64,000 nucleotides of DNA from Romanomermis culicivorax. Taxonomy: Eukaryota > Nematoda > Enoplea > Mermithida > Mermithidae. The notes beneath the pieces are model-generated. The model saw only the letters and a list, made by a program, of their open reading frames with translations, made no database searches and was not told the DNA's origin. Where the stretch lies: the NCBI GenBank assembly GCA_963922205.1, contig CAWUHX010000358.1, forward strand, positions 215,589 through 279,588, given 5' to 3'. Positions 1 to 11,227 of the stretch are shown here, one piece after another (position 1 is the first letter of the stretch; the number at the start of each line of letters is the position of its first letter). Made by a program: the position numbers and the translations under genes.

Positions 1-1791
1 ACGTCTTTTTATATATATTTTAATAAATAATTAGTTTGCATATTTTCGGTAAGTCTTCTTCATAAACTGCACCATTGCGGTTGAATCCCAATCCTTTCTC
101 TCTCCTACTCCAGTGTCAGTTTATCCCTTCAGTCTCCTATCGGGCTTCTCTTCCTAGGGACTTAACATTAGGACTAAGGTTCCAGCTCTCCACCAGGCCC
201 TTTCCAGGACTAGGATTGCTGACGTTTCTCTTACCATCTACAGACAGTCAGTCCCGGTGATAGGCTCTGTAGCGTACAAGGTGGAGGTCATGAGTAGCAT
301 TTCCTGCCTTCACTACCCCCAATGTCTGCGACTTTTGTTGTATTTGCTAGCCCTCATTCTTGAGGCTGAACTACTCCCATCTCATCCTTACAAACAACCC
401 CGCTTAAGGTTACACAATCTACGATTATTGAAAATAGATCAAAAAATCTGAAATGATAGCCAAGGATGGTATACCCGCCTTGTCTGCGGAAATTTTTTTG
501 TTTAGAATTTCATTTTTTGCTTCATCTAAAAAACTGCTCCTTGAAAACTTTCTATTAGGCACAAGACTTATCTTGGTCCTTTTTTTCTTAAATGCTTGTA
601 AATTAAAGGACGACCAACATCGGTACCAAAGTGTTTACATGAAAGGTTCACTATAGATCTGTTTGCATATAATAGAAATTATAAAACACTCACTTTGAAG
701 CAGTATTTAATCTCATAAAGTTTTTGATACCATATCATTGCTTTCAACATGATATTGTTGAATAATTCTTCATTAATTAGGGCAATAGAACGATTTTCAA
801 GCATACTTTTTCAGTGGGTGACAGCTTAAAATTATTCATCAACTATTGTGTCATAATGCATTGAAGTGTTGGGGATGTACTTATGGTAGCAGTCATCCCA
901 CATCTATGCAGAATTGGTGAATTGGGTGAAGCCACAATTCGACCAGAAAGAAGAATGTTTATCATTCTTACAATTTCGTTGTGTTGTGGGCAAGTCGCGT
1001 CCATTAAACTTCAAATTTGTTTACTTTTCGTCCAGTAAATGGAATGCTGACAGCCCCAGCATATTTACGTATTGATAATAGTATTTTATTGTTATTATTA
1101 ATAAATTATACTCACGCAGTTAGTGGAGGAGGGAGCCGACCTACCGGGATCCATTACCGAGGAAATCCCCAGCTTTTCCTGGACATTGTTATAGTGAGTT
1201 CCTTTTATTTGTGTAAGCCTTTAGGAAGCATCTGGGGCGACCCTACTTGCTTTTCGATTGCAAGAGTTAGACTTTCCAGTTACTTATTAGTGACTGAAGG
1301 TTGTGTTTAATTCTGCTAGCAGACTGTTGCACAGTACTTAGCTGATTACTCCTTTGAGTGACCTACAGTAGTTAGTTGGGTACAAGCCAATAGCTTCTTT
1401 AGTTATATTGCTGACATCTCCGGATCTAAGTAGAGAATTAAACATAACAGAAGAAAAAAATCACATTGTTGTAACATTCAACATTTTTCTTATCACAAAT
1501 AACCAAAAATGACCTAAGATTGACACTTGACCAATAAATAATCACATTCAATGCTGATTAATGCAAGAATTGCTATAGAAAACAGGATATTATCGATTGT
1601 AGCTCGCTCAAAAAAACCATTAGATGATAAGGTCAATTGTCAACCAATGCCAATACATCTATCATTCCCTATCTTTATTGGAAAACTACGGAGAAAATTT
1701 TATTTTTGAAATATACGTCATGTAGAGTAAAATTTTGTCTGTTTTTCTTTCAACAGTAAAAATGATCAACTGAATTTTTTGACCCGTGACC
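1..1791. other. No gene recognised
   Basis: Only short unsupported reading frames are present on either strand. They show no domain, no codon pattern and no splice-linked continuation. The stretch is AT-rich and unique within this window as far as I can see. Confidence 0.5.
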
Positions 1792-1838
1792 TTCTAGGCA
1801 CAGAGGTATCTTGGATCAAGATACCTCTGTGCCTAGAA
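1792..1838. repeat. Perfect 22-bp palindrome with 3-nt loop
   Basis: Two perfect 22-base arms (1792-1813 and 1817-1838) flank a GAT spacer. The arm core reads TAGGCACAGAGGTATCTTG. The structure would form a strong hairpin as RNA or a cruciform as DNA. No flanking gene explains it. Confidence 0.9.
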
Positions 1839-2668
1839 TGATCTTGGTAAGGTGAAGAGCCTTTTTTCCTCTTTCGGGTTGGGTCAGAAAATATCAGATA
1901 GGATTGGGTAGCATACCTGGTCAAAAGGTCCGATACATAGATTTATTCATGGGATTTCATTTTTTTGTAAAATTTTTGCCATATCTATTGAAAACAAATA
2001 TCAAATGATGGAAAATTTTAACTTATTGAACTTGTTCATGAAAAAGAACTTCTGTTTATCATTTAATTCCTTAATTACAAGGATGTTAGGAAAAAACACT
2101 GTGTCTTCACAGATATTCAGGAAGAACAAAGTATTCATGATATTAATTTACATACATGGAAAGAAATAAGTACACATTTTAAAAATTTGTTCGCGAAGTA
2201 TGAAGCAACTTCCGAGCATGTTCCATGAGCAAGGTGCTCGCCAAGCCTGCTATGAACCAGACTATACGATTAAAGAAAGGACCACCTTATTACTACATTT
2301 TACAGTGATGACGTCAACAGCTTTATATTTTGTGTGCTGATGTCAAAGCTTGGCACTAGGACACAACAGCATCATGTTATGATGCTCTAATGATGATTCA
2401 TTCAGCTAAAATAGCTGTGCATCATAGCATTGCTATTACTTATGTTATAGGCAATAGCTCTTAGGGTGTGTTTATACTTCGTGTGTGGGATGCTGTTTGC
2501 CCTTTTCGATCAGCCAATCAAATTGCAGGAGGGGCCAACAGAAATGGTTGCCACGGTTGCGGTTCATAAGAGCCAACAGCCCATAACAGCCACTGAGCCC
2601 ATAAGCATGAACGGCTCATAAGCGCAAAAAAAGTATATACTTGAGCATGTCCTATCTTATCTGCTATG
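1839..2668. other. No gene recognised
   Basis: AT-rich sequence without a convincing coding frame. A segment beginning near 2467 (GGGTGTGTTTATACTTCG) resembles MITE termini of the kind seen at 47326, but I could not find a matching inverted end. Confidence 0.45.
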
Positions 2669-2740
2669 AAAGGCTCATAAGCGCAAAAGGCTCACAAGCG
2701 CGAAAGGCTCATAAGCGCGAAAGGCACATAAGCACGAAAG
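2669..2740. repeat. 17-bp minisatellite (GGCTCATAAGCGCGAAA)
   Basis: About four tandem copies of a 17-bp unit, with a lone extra unit near 2612. The reverse complement of the same core (TTATGAGCC followed by TTCGC) recurs near 47105-47170, so the unit is dispersed. Confidence 0.8.
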
Positions 2741-2977
2741 ATTATTGTAAGAGCTGATAATTTTCATGTTAATTTGTCTTATGTAATTCGAAGGAACTTG
2801 ATGTACAGTGTCTTTTAGCACGAGTACCATTAGCATTTGTGCTAATGAAGAAATATTTCATTAGTACAGTTGGAAGGGTTGAAAAATGTTACTTTGTTTG
2901 TGTCAAACTAATGTGTTGGTTTATCAATTCTGATAATCTGTTTTTATTGTATAATCAACTCATGAAATCATGCTTGA

Positions 2978-3070
2978 TGTTGGTACCTTCAAAAGGAATG
3001 AGGCACTCATCTGGTTCTAATTATGTTGGTACCTTCAGAAGGAATGAGGCACTCATCTGGTTCTAATTAG
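2978..3070. repeat. Two-copy tandem duplication (~45 bp)
   Basis: The unit from GTTGGTACCTTCA to TCTGGTTCTAATTA occurs twice back to back with one or two differences. It looks like a recent local duplication. The short ORF across it is repetitive and is not called a gene. Confidence 0.85.
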
Positions 3071-3179
3071 ATTAGCTCAGTCTTACTATGCACTTGGCTA
3101 GTTAACCGACAAGTTCAAATTCTGACAGTAAAACTTGCAGGAATCACTAGTCGTGTTCTGCTGGGATAAAGGTTTACAT

Positions 3180-3410
3180 GTTTTTATTGTATTTGGAACT
3201 GCGCTTGAACTTGAATATAAGGTGTGGCGGGTGGCCGACAGTGCCATCTGGCCGACTGTAGCAGCTGGCAGACTTTAGTGGCTGGCTGACTGTACCAGAT
3301 GGCCGAGTGCAGTACGTGGCCAACTGTAGCACATAGCCGACTGTGCTGGGCGGCGAAATCAATTGGAAATAGTTTATATGTAAGTTGAACCTTATGTAAA
3401 ACGTTTTCCC
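3180..3410. repeat. Dispersed repeat with 17-bp minisatellite core
   Basis: Seven 17-bp units (3233-3351, consensus GGCCGACTGTAGCAGCT) are followed by a unique tail (AAATAGTTTATATGTAAG and onward to about 3407). The same tail and the same 17-bp array occur in inverted orientation at 37892-38033. This is therefore a dispersed, probably non-autonomous, mobile repeat rather than a local array. Confidence 0.8.
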
Positions 3411-3467
3411 ATGAAATGTGAATAAAGTGTTGCAAAAATATAGGTTTCAATGCACAAGATATCATCG

Positions 3468-4332
3468 AAAAATGCAAGAGCCACGCAAAAATATGCTAAT
3501 TAAGTGCAGAAATATGCCCTTCATTCTTTCTTAATTCACTATAAAAGCCTGGATTGATTGATTCTATTGATTTTTTCTAATATTTTTGTAGCAAAAAAAC
3601 TATGAATAAAATATATTAGGACTTGGCAAAAAAATAGAATTTTCAAGAAAGATAGAACAATAACAATGGAATTTGGCCTTTACTTGAGTAACTTATCTAA
3701 GGGTTGTACTCTGGAATGTCTCTGGCTCATTGCTTTTTTTTATATATGGTTTAGCTGTGATAAAAGCCATGTGGCCTTCACATTTGTGGAATATCAGCAT
3801 GGTGCTTTTATTCGAAAAGAATATTTGTGAATTTTTTGCATTTTCTGTTCATAAAAATTGAAAATAAGTACACCAAAATTAAGATTTTTTTTGTATATAA
3901 ATGCCAAGTACGACCCTGAATGAAAATAGTTTCTATTAAATGTTTTAAATTCAAATGCTACAGTGCTCAAAACTACAAACTAGCTCGCAACAAGTGGGCT
4001 ACACGAGCTAGAAATTATTGAATTTCAACTATTATAGCAGGAAAACCACGTTTGGTATGATTCTTTTTGAAAAGCCAAAAATGATTAGGATTTGTGCTAC
4101 TTTCGCACTTGAGCAACGTCAAATTTCCATGAACGCCAAATCTTCATGATATTCCATCCGATATTCCTGCGCCCCAAGATCATTTTAATTCATTTTTATA
4201 ACAAATATGCTCAACAAAGTGAATGGATACGAGGGGAAAAATTTCTTACAAAATAAAAAACTTCTGAATTTAAATAGGTATCCTTGTGTGCTTTTACTTA
4301 TTAGCATATTTTTGTGTTGCTCTTGCATTTTT
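3468..4332. repeat. Putative MITE with ~40-bp terminal inverted repeats
   Basis: The left end (AAAAATGCAAGAGCCACGCA, then AAAATATGCTAAT) is matched in inverted orientation at 4290-4332 with a few differences. The 865-bp interior has no coding frame. A target duplication is not clear, so the superfamily is not assigned. Confidence 0.55.
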
Positions 4333-4572
4333 TGATCCTCTTATAGCCAGAACATACTATCTGCATTTTTTCAAAAATGAGCTCTTCATGTCACATGCAT
4401 TACCATAATGTCATCTACCAACGCCAAAATGTTTTATATGCATATATACACTGTATGAACATATATACCTAGTTACATTATACTATGTGCATCAGTGAAA
4501 GCTTTTGCATGTGCCAAAAAGTGCTATATACCACATAGTATGTTTTGGTTCTGCATTTTTCTACAAAATCGT

Positions 4573-4823
4573 ACTATAGTCTGTTTTTTATAAAATGCTA
4601 CTAAAATGAAAAATGACACAAATATTAGGTGACTTGAAAATCCGGCACATGAAGCTTTTACTGTAAATTTTTCCACTCAAAAAATTTCCAAGTGTTGACT
4701 GAGTTTCGTCACTAAATTTAAGCTTCATATGACGTACAGCTTGGTAGAAAATGCCGAAAATGTAAAATAGTACTTGCTTTCCAGATTCATTATTTGGAAG
4801 CATTTTATAAAAAACAGATTATA
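4573..4823. repeat. MITE of the CTGTTTTTTATAAAATGCTT family, copy A
   Basis: A ~250-bp palindromic-ended repeat. It begins CTATAGTCTGTTTTTTATAA and ends with the inverse (TTATAAAAAACAGATTATA). Internal blocks (CTTTTACTGTAAA; AGTACTTGCTTTCC) recur in copies at 39115-39361, 55108-55355 and 61083-61545. Confidence 0.75.
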
Positions 4824-4946
4824 TATGGTAGATAGTACCTTTTGGTTCCAAGATTTTTTATTCTGGAGTACCAAATGATAAATACATTATGCTTTGAAAT
4901 TAATGCATTATTGTGACTGTTGAAAAAGCATTTTATGAGTATCTTA

Positions 4947-5125
4947 CAGTATGATCACATATTGTGATGTGAAAGTACCATTGATGCATATGTTACAGTA
5001 TGATCACATAATATGATGTGCAAGTATGAGTGATACATACCTTAGAGTATGATCTCATATTAATATGTGCAAGTATGAGTGATGCATACCTTACAGTATT
5101 ATCATATAACAGGATGTGCAGGTAC
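4947..5125. repeat. 49-bp tandem repeat, ~3.6 copies
   Basis: Units start at 4947, 4996, 5045 and 5094, each opening CAGTATGATCACATA or a near variant. The period is exactly 49 bp. The array ends 27 bp upstream of the heat-shock-element-like motifs at 5152. Confidence 0.85.
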
Positions 5126-5151
5126 ATTTCATGTATTGCATTGTACCCAAG

Positions 5152-5240
5152 TTCTAGAACCTTCGATAATATTCTATAATATTCTTTTGTATTCTACAAG
5201 GTTCTAGAACATTCTGTGATTTTCCATGATAGTATATAAG
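5152..5240 (+). promoter_or_regulatory. Heat-shock-type promoter: two HSEs and TATA box
   Basis: TTCTAGAACCTTC (5152-5164) and TTCTAGAACATTC (5202-5214) each match the alternating TTC-nn-GAA-nn-TTC heat-shock element exactly. A TATATAAG box lies at 5233-5240, about 20 bp after the second element. An ATG-initiated ORF starts 56 bp further on. The arrangement is that of a stress-inducible core promoter. This is inferred from motifs only. Confidence 0.55.
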
Positions 5241-5295
5241 TAAGGTTGTTTTGTGTATTTGTAAAATAACTGATTAGAATTGATGTAAATTAGTA

Positions 5296-5685
5296 ATGTA
5301 TAATATGTGGATCGTATTAATGTACATTATTTCATTTCTTGTGATGTACTTTGGAATATGTCTGGTTTTCTGTCTTGTTAATGCTCCTGTACATTTTTCT
5401 CAAGTGTTGGATAAGTATTTTGTTCTGAATGTTCCTGCTTCAAAATCAATTATTGACCCAATTAGGAATGATATCACATATTGGCATCTGGTTTTTGTAA
5501 CCCACTTGAGTCACATGAAGGTGTACATTCCCAAGAAATACAGTGTACCTGAAGTCGTAAAAAATCCTGCAGGCGTAATACAAGGCCAAATTGCCCAACC
5601 CAGATGCAAGTCTCAAGTTCTCAAGTGGAACAGTAGCCATAATCACATAGCAACAGTGTACATAATAATTAGTGGGAAAAGATAG
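5296..5685 (+). CDS. Hypothetical protein with N-terminal membrane segment
   Basis: A 129-codon ORF from an ATG just downstream of the HSE/TATA cluster. Residues about 4-32 are strongly hydrophobic, so a signal anchor or transmembrane segment is likely. The remainder shows no family I recognise. Its 3' end runs into a dispersed LTR-like repeat (matched at 45.4 kb), so part of the frame is repeat-derived. It may be a chance ORF, an exon, or the product of a mobile element. No splice evidence ties it to neighbours. Call it hypothetical. Confidence 0.3.
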   Translation: MYNMWIVLMYIISFLVMYFGICLVFCLVNAPVHFSQVLDKYFVLNVPASKSIIDPIRNDITYWHLVFVTHLSHMKVYIPKKYSVPEVVKNPAGVIQGQIAQPRCKSQVLKWNSSHNHIATVYIIISGKR

Positions 5686-6115
5686 GAAGCACATAGGCGT
5701 GGAAGTAAAGCATATGGCATATTACAGCATGTGGGCATGGTAATAAAGCATATGGTATATGGAAGCATGTAAAGAAAAGGCAGCAATTGGTTTAAAAGAC
5801 ATAACGAAAGCAGGCCCCCCATTGGACCAAAGGCATGGTTTAAAGAGGCAGTATAAAAAGCAGAGCATGATGAAAAAGCATTCAGTTAGTTTTGATTTGG
5901 AAATCATATTGGTGCTTTAAAAATTGGCTTTAAAATTTGCTTGCTTTAAAAATTTGGAAATCATTTTGTGTTCATTTTATTCCGAATTTATTGTCGCGTT
6001 GGTTTTTCTTTGTATCATTTTTGCGTTCCATTGTTCAGAAATCGTCAAAGGTTGGGATTGCATTGTCAAGTAAAAGTATGTTAGGACCCTGGGCAGATAT
6101 ACCCCTGGATTAGGC
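5590..6115 (+). repeat. LTR-like dispersed repeat, copy 1
   Basis: It shares with 45400-45930 a start (TCTCAAGTGGAACAGTAGCC, interrupted here by a few bases), motifs AAGCA-CA-AGGCGTGG, a TATA box (TATAAAA near 5851 against TATTTAAA near 45690), the following AGCA-AGC-TGAT block, and a terminal TCAAGTAAA. The TATA position and length are those of a solo LTR, but the exact ends are not defined. Confidence 0.45.
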
Positions 6116-6539
6116 ATTACATATTCATTCATTTATTTATTGTACTATTTAGTACTTTGATATTATATGTTGTGTTAGTTAGCCTTATTAAACTTGGTTA
6201 TTTACCAGCTAGTATTCCAGTTGGATATTTACCAATTATCCCAAGACTAATCTATTTTCAACTTAGTCCAGTCATTATTCTGGACACAGAAACAGTAAAG
6301 GTTATCATTGAATTAGCTGTTGTTTTTTAAATAATATCATTGTTTATGATGCCTGATTTTTATTCAATCCTTCATTCTCATATTTCAATCCTTAAATTGC
6401 CTGAATTTCAGAAATATTCATTAATTCAGCTTCATAATAATATTATATTTTCTGCTGAAGAAGCACTAGCTCACATGAACTGTAAAAATCCCAAAAGTGA
6501 CTATGATGTTTTTATTCAATGCTGTATGTTTCTTATGAT

Positions 6540-7178
6540 TTTTTTCAGAGAATGATGAATTTGAATGTGATGCTGAATATGTGTAAGAAGTAACAGTTGA
6601 CCAAAGTAATGATTCCAAATCAATAGAAATGTAATATACAAATCAAAGAATAATGTTTTCAGACAATAGCATGGTTGGATGCCCATCTTTCTACCAGCTG
6701 TCTGAAACATCTAAACATCATAGAATGAGTTCAAAGTCGTCTTTTGTTATTTATTCACTTTCTAGTATGGGTTCATCAGACAAGGAGAGTAAAAATCGTG
6801 ATGATCAGTTGGAGGATAAAGCAATTTTAGAAGGCAATGTAAAAGTGTATTTTATAAGTTACAATTAAGTTATCAGTTTAACACAAAGATATTTTTAGGC
6901 AACTTCTGATCCTGTAAAAAAAAGCAACAGGAAATGTGATACTAAATGGAAAAAGGCAGACAGAGCAAGTTGGAAGTAAAATGTCAGAAAAGACAAACTG
7001 AGGAAAGGCTTGGATCATGTCAATTGCAATAACAAACAAATTGCCGAAAAGAAACCCATTGGTAGATGCAGCAACTGCAAGTTCAATAGTTCAAAAATTT
7101 CTGATGCTGATCAAAACAATCTTATTTTGGGCTCTTGGTGATTATAAAGGGCAGTGAGATTTTATAGTTCACCATACC
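6540..7178 (+). pseudogene. Transposase-like gene, N-terminal part (split by Gypsy insertion)
   Basis: An acidic, serine-rich stretch is followed by the frame TKWKKADRASWK, NVRKDKLRKGL, a C-x2-C pair (CSNCKF) and WALGDYKGQ..DFIVHH. This order (basic WK-N-RK block, CxxC, W-LGD-Q-FI-H) is a recurrent N-terminal architecture of multicopy, probably transposon-derived proteins of arthropods and cnidarians, which I know by pattern and cannot name. The frame has stops and shifts. It breaks exactly at the left LTR of the old Gypsy element and resumes at 34716. Confidence 0.5.
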
Positions 7179-7698
7179 TGTTGTATTTGTGAATTATGTC
7201 GGGGCATAGTTAATGATGGGAGGCAGGAGTTGTCCAGAGATTAACCTTAATGCATGTGTTTCCAACACCCATGCTTACCTCAGAAACTAAACTCTTAAAG
7301 TACTGAAACCCCACAGTAAAATAATCCAAATTAGAAAACCTTCAGTTTCCTAATTTTAATTCCCAATGCTTAGACCAAGAGAGAAGTTTATCCTATAAAT
7401 TTTACCTGATGAAAAACAACTTACATAACCAATATAAAATATTGCATAGTGGGCGGAGTTAAAACAAGATATGTCCTGTGTGCTGAAAGACAGCAAAAAG
7501 GTACGGGAATGCTGACTAATAGAAAAATATATAATGAAAATAATAATAAGTGCTCAACTGCATGCATACCAAATCTGGGCTACAGTAAGATGCTCCAAAT
7601 CAGTCTGATTCCCCTGATCCAATTGGTACATGTGCCTGTCTTAACAAAATCGACAAACTATTACAAAAATCATAAAATCAGCAGAAACACACTAAACA
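7179..7698 (-). repeat. 3' LTR of old Gypsy element
   Basis: 520 bp on the minus strand, homologous throughout to 34192-34715. Its outer end shares the terminal block (TGTTGTATT on the plus strand) with the young element's LTR terminus. Confidence 0.9.
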
Positions 7699-7711
7699 CC
7701 CCTCCCCCTTG
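7699..7711 (-). promoter_or_regulatory. Polypurine tract of old element
   Basis: Read on the minus strand it is AAGGGGGAGGGG, directly inside the 3' LTR. It matches the tract of the young element (30860-30872) and the adjoining TGATCTACTGC. It primes plus-strand DNA synthesis. Confidence 0.85.
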
Positions 7712-8214
7712 CAGTAGATCACCCTAGGCAATCATCACATCGACAAAAAAAAACTGGCAAGGGGAGGGACTCTGCTCTAACAGGTGGTCACCAGGGAGGC
7801 TGAAGGTATCCTTCTGCCATGTGCAGTGGGGCTGACAGAGTCATTGTAGTGTTTTGGGCTGATTTGGTGATGTGTAGGGTAAGATCTTCCAAACTTGTCG
7901 GCAATTAGCCAGGCTGAAATACATAGGCAACACCGCAGTTCGAATCCTCACTCTGTCTCCACCAATATACTGGAGCGCACCAGCATACAGTCCAAGCAAA
8001 TGGAAGGGTGAGGCCCGCCATTACCTTCGGGTGAAATCCCGGGGAAACAAAGAACAACAAATGGTGGCACTTCAGCTGAGGGAAAGGACAATCTTATGGC
8101 TGGGGGGGGCAGTTTGTGGTAGAGAATTTCAAAGTGTCAGTACTGTAGCGGACAGGTAACAGCTTCACAGTGGGGAGGTAAATTAGTAAAAACAGTAAAG
8201 CACAAAAAATGAGA
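7712..8214 (-). other. 3' untranslated part of old element, with a small insertion
   Basis: Corresponds to 30459-30859 of the young copy but is about 100 bp longer. The excess lies around 7895-8065, including a tRNA-tail-like stretch (GTTCGAATCC near 7938 and CTCCACCA near 7957). No coding frame. Confidence 0.5.
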
Positions 8215-10075
8215 TTAGAATAAAAACAACCAGGTGAGAAAAATGACATGAATAACAGAAGGAAAACAAAAACAAGTTACTCTACAAAATGGCATTTGAT
8301 CAATGGCGGCAGTTTTTGCATTTGTCCCATGAGGCAGAGTGCGGATGATTGCAGTAATTGTCGCAATCATCATAGCAGTCATAGCAGCAATGAGAATGAT
8401 CTCAATGGTGGGAATCATAGTGATCATAGTAGCAGTCAGTTTGAGAGTGGTAGTGAGGGCAGCTGTAGCAGTCGGCCTCGGCCCTGCGACATGAGGATGA
8501 CATATAAGTGAGGGTGGGTAGCAGCGAAAGCATGTTGGTTCTGGGATATGAGATTGGCTGCAGAATGAGCGTTGGTCTGTCTGATGGTAAACCTGTGGGT
8601 GGCAAAAGTTGCAGCCGTAACAAATTCCAGCATGCTGAAAGATCATGGCGATGCAACATCAGAACCGGGTGATTTGTTTGGCTATGGTATTGAACGAAGA
8701 TATGGCAGGCATCAGTGGTATCAGATGGCAGTGGGAATGGTGTATATTGCTGGTAAGCCATCCATGAATTGATAAGGCTGATGGGGATATTGTAGGCTTG
8801 AACCAATTAATGTGGATTGCGGGCTGCATACAAGAAGAAAGTGAAATGAGTGGTTTGAACAGTGTCGACACATCCTAATTCTTTGGCCCATATTCTGCTG
8901 ATCCATCACAAGATGAGAGTAGCAACATCGGGGGAGACAGGCAGATTTGGTTTTCGATAGCTGGGGTGGTAGTGTTCGCGAAAATATTGATAAAGCACCA
9001 TAGAGGCAATTATAGCATGAACATGAAAGGCGATGGTGACGCCTATACCCAATCAACTGAGGAAATTGATCAACACCATTTCTTGCATGGTGCGTAAGAA
9101 GAAAAATACAACATTCTGGTCGATATCCAGTGGGAAACGTGGAGTGGCTAGCATGATGGTGTGCAGTTGATCTGGGCAATTGCAGCATGCTGGGGATTAC
9201 TGTACTGGCCAGGGGAGTGGCACCAAGTACAGGGGCAGTGGCTATGACCAATGTGGCTGCAAACCTGAGGTGCTCATGGTTGTTGAGACTGTGGAAATTG
9301 TGGCTCATGTGGAAGTAATGGTGGTCGAAGGCAGCAGCGCTGAGGCTGTGGTTGGCAATGACGCCATCATTATTTTTGCCATTTTAGATTTCATAGTGGT
9401 TGGTTGTTCAACATCCATAGGTGGAGCTAGAGGCAATGGGGCTTTAAATTCTGGTTGAGGTGGTGGATTTTTTAGCACTTCTAGCCGGCATTGAACTTAG
9501 GCATCGCAGTGTAGTGGCCCAATGAATTCAGTCAAATTAGGTGGTGAGCGACCAAAAGTGCAGCAGTGCTCACTTTTTTAGAAACCTGTAGAGTGAACTT
9601 GGCATGTTTGTTCACTCTGTATCCAATAATGAGAGGCGGTGCCAGGGCAATCATGGTCCCGACTATCACGGGTGTCACCATCTCGGCGACAAGATTGGTC
9701 TCTTCCACCATGGTGATGGTCATCACCTTGGTAGGAATTGTGTCAAGATTGGTAAGAATTGGAACGTCAGGCTAGTGGGGCTTGTGGCAGCAGTATCAAA
9801 GTTTGGTCAGTTTTTGTATGAGCGGTCGATTTCGGGGGGCAGCTATTTTGTTGAAGAGACTTTTGGCCGTGACGTCACACCAGTAGATGAGCTGGCATGA
9901 CTGGCCATTTTACATTCTTTGGATTTGGCACTTTGCTTGGCCCTTTGCTCACAGCATTTCATTGTCCTTTCATGGGGCGTTTTGCTGCAATCCGTACAAG
10001 ATGCACTGGGTGAGGGCATACACTTTGCTCGAGGTTCATCCATCTAGCGGGCTTTATGGGCTTTTCAGTACTTGA
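8215..10075 (-). pseudogene. Old copy of the last ORF (unknown helical-domain protein)
   Basis: Minus-strand fragments in several frames are clearly homologous to the young ORF at 28833-30458. One run (8402-8806) shares INSWMAYQQYTPFP and [20 protein letters not shown] with the young protein's [13 protein letters not shown] and [20 protein letters not shown]. Frames are broken repeatedly. Conservation of protein rather than only DNA similarity suggests this ORF was under selection before the copies diverged. Function unknown. Confidence 0.7.
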
Positions 10076-11227
10076 CCTCTTCTTGTTGTTGCGTTTTTCA
10101 TTTTATAGAATGCTAGTAACAAATGGGCTTTTTGATTAGCTGGCCATGTCTATCCAGTTGAGTGGTAGACGTACTTGGCTGTTGTGGTTGAACATCCATC
10201 ACTATGGTCAGTGGCTGTTGGGTGTTAATAGGCTGAGGCGCGGATTGTGCAACAACCAGAGCAGTTTGAACTGCTGGCGTTTGTTGTGGTGCCGCGATTG
10301 TTGTAACTGGAGCTAGCATCAATATATTGGTGATTTGATCATGTAAGGCCGGTGGATAATCTCACCAATGATTTTCGGGGAACAACATGTGGGGCAGTGG
10401 AGCTGGGAAGCCATAGGCTCTAAGAGCTGCAGCCAAGGCAGTGGATTGGGAATCTGAAATATACTGGTGAGAAATATGAACAGGTGGAATATACCTGGCA
10501 GTGGCAACAGTAGCAGTCATAGGCAGACTGGGTAGTGCAGGGGGTGTGGCCAAATAAATGGAAGGGTCAACTGCCTGTGGGACAACATCATTCAAAGTTT
10601 GGGCATCAGCAGAGGTTTGTTCAGGTATATTGGTCAAAGTTTTATCAGATGTGTTCATCGCCTCTTCCTTGGTTTCTGTTTCAGGTTGATGGACCGGAGT
10701 TGTCATTTCGACGGAAACAGGTGCAATAGGCTATATATCATCAAGCGTCAGCTACAAAATTCATTGGTGGATGTTGCCAAAACCATGAGGTCTGCCCCAG
10801 CTGGGGGACTGGTCGGTGATGATGCGATGACTTCGGGTGGTAGTTTTGCAATATTACAACTGAAGATGCGCAATTCGAGCAACTCATCATCTGATGGTTC
10901 ATGAGATGAAGCCAAAATCGGTCTATCGGGCAATTCTTGAGTTGTCAATGCTTGTGCTGAAGCCATAGTTGGCAACCGATAAGCATAGATGGGCACAAGA
11001 AACGAGAATTTGTTATGGAAATCGATGCTACCAAGCAGACGCATATATAGGTGAAACACACTATGCCGATTGGATATGTAATCAGTTTCATCAATATCGA
11101 TTTATTCGATGTTAACTTGCATGCATAGGTCTTAGTGGAAAATAATTGGGTGCAGCATGAAACGATTGCAAATATATATGCTGGGGTTGCGATCGAAAGC
11201 CGGTTCCCACTCCGGGATGTGATTCAT
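10076..11227 (-). pseudogene. Old copy of the proline/threonine-rich region
   Basis: Three broken minus-strand frames (10113-10322, 10362-10706, 10748-11059) match the young sequence at 27770-28840: shared blocks include SIDFHNKFSFLVPIYAYRLPT (young [20 protein letters not shown]) and DPSIYLATPPALPS (young [14 protein letters not shown]). The region is low in charge and rich in Pro, Thr, Ala and Gln. It probably served as a linker or scaffold. Confidence 0.7.

Noticed and set aside
1017..1310. 97-codon ORF
   Set aside because: No plausible domain; the frame looks like chance in AT-rich DNA with no supporting signal.
2669..2740. CRISPR-like array
   Set aside because: The units are contiguous without spacers and the genome is eukaryotic; it is a minisatellite.
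7174..7178. Target-site duplication of the old Gypsy element
   Set aside because: Flanks ATACC and CATTG do not match within 4-6 bp; the duplication has decayed or the ends are one or two bases off.
7920..7962. tRNA gene
   Set aside because: A B-box-like motif and a CCA-like end occur, but the T-stem and acceptor do not pair and no anticodon arm can be drawn.
9180..9458. Plus-strand ORFs in 8.2-17.9 kb
   Set aside because: They are antisense shadows of the decayed minus-strand Gypsy element, whose protein matches are clear on the minus strand.
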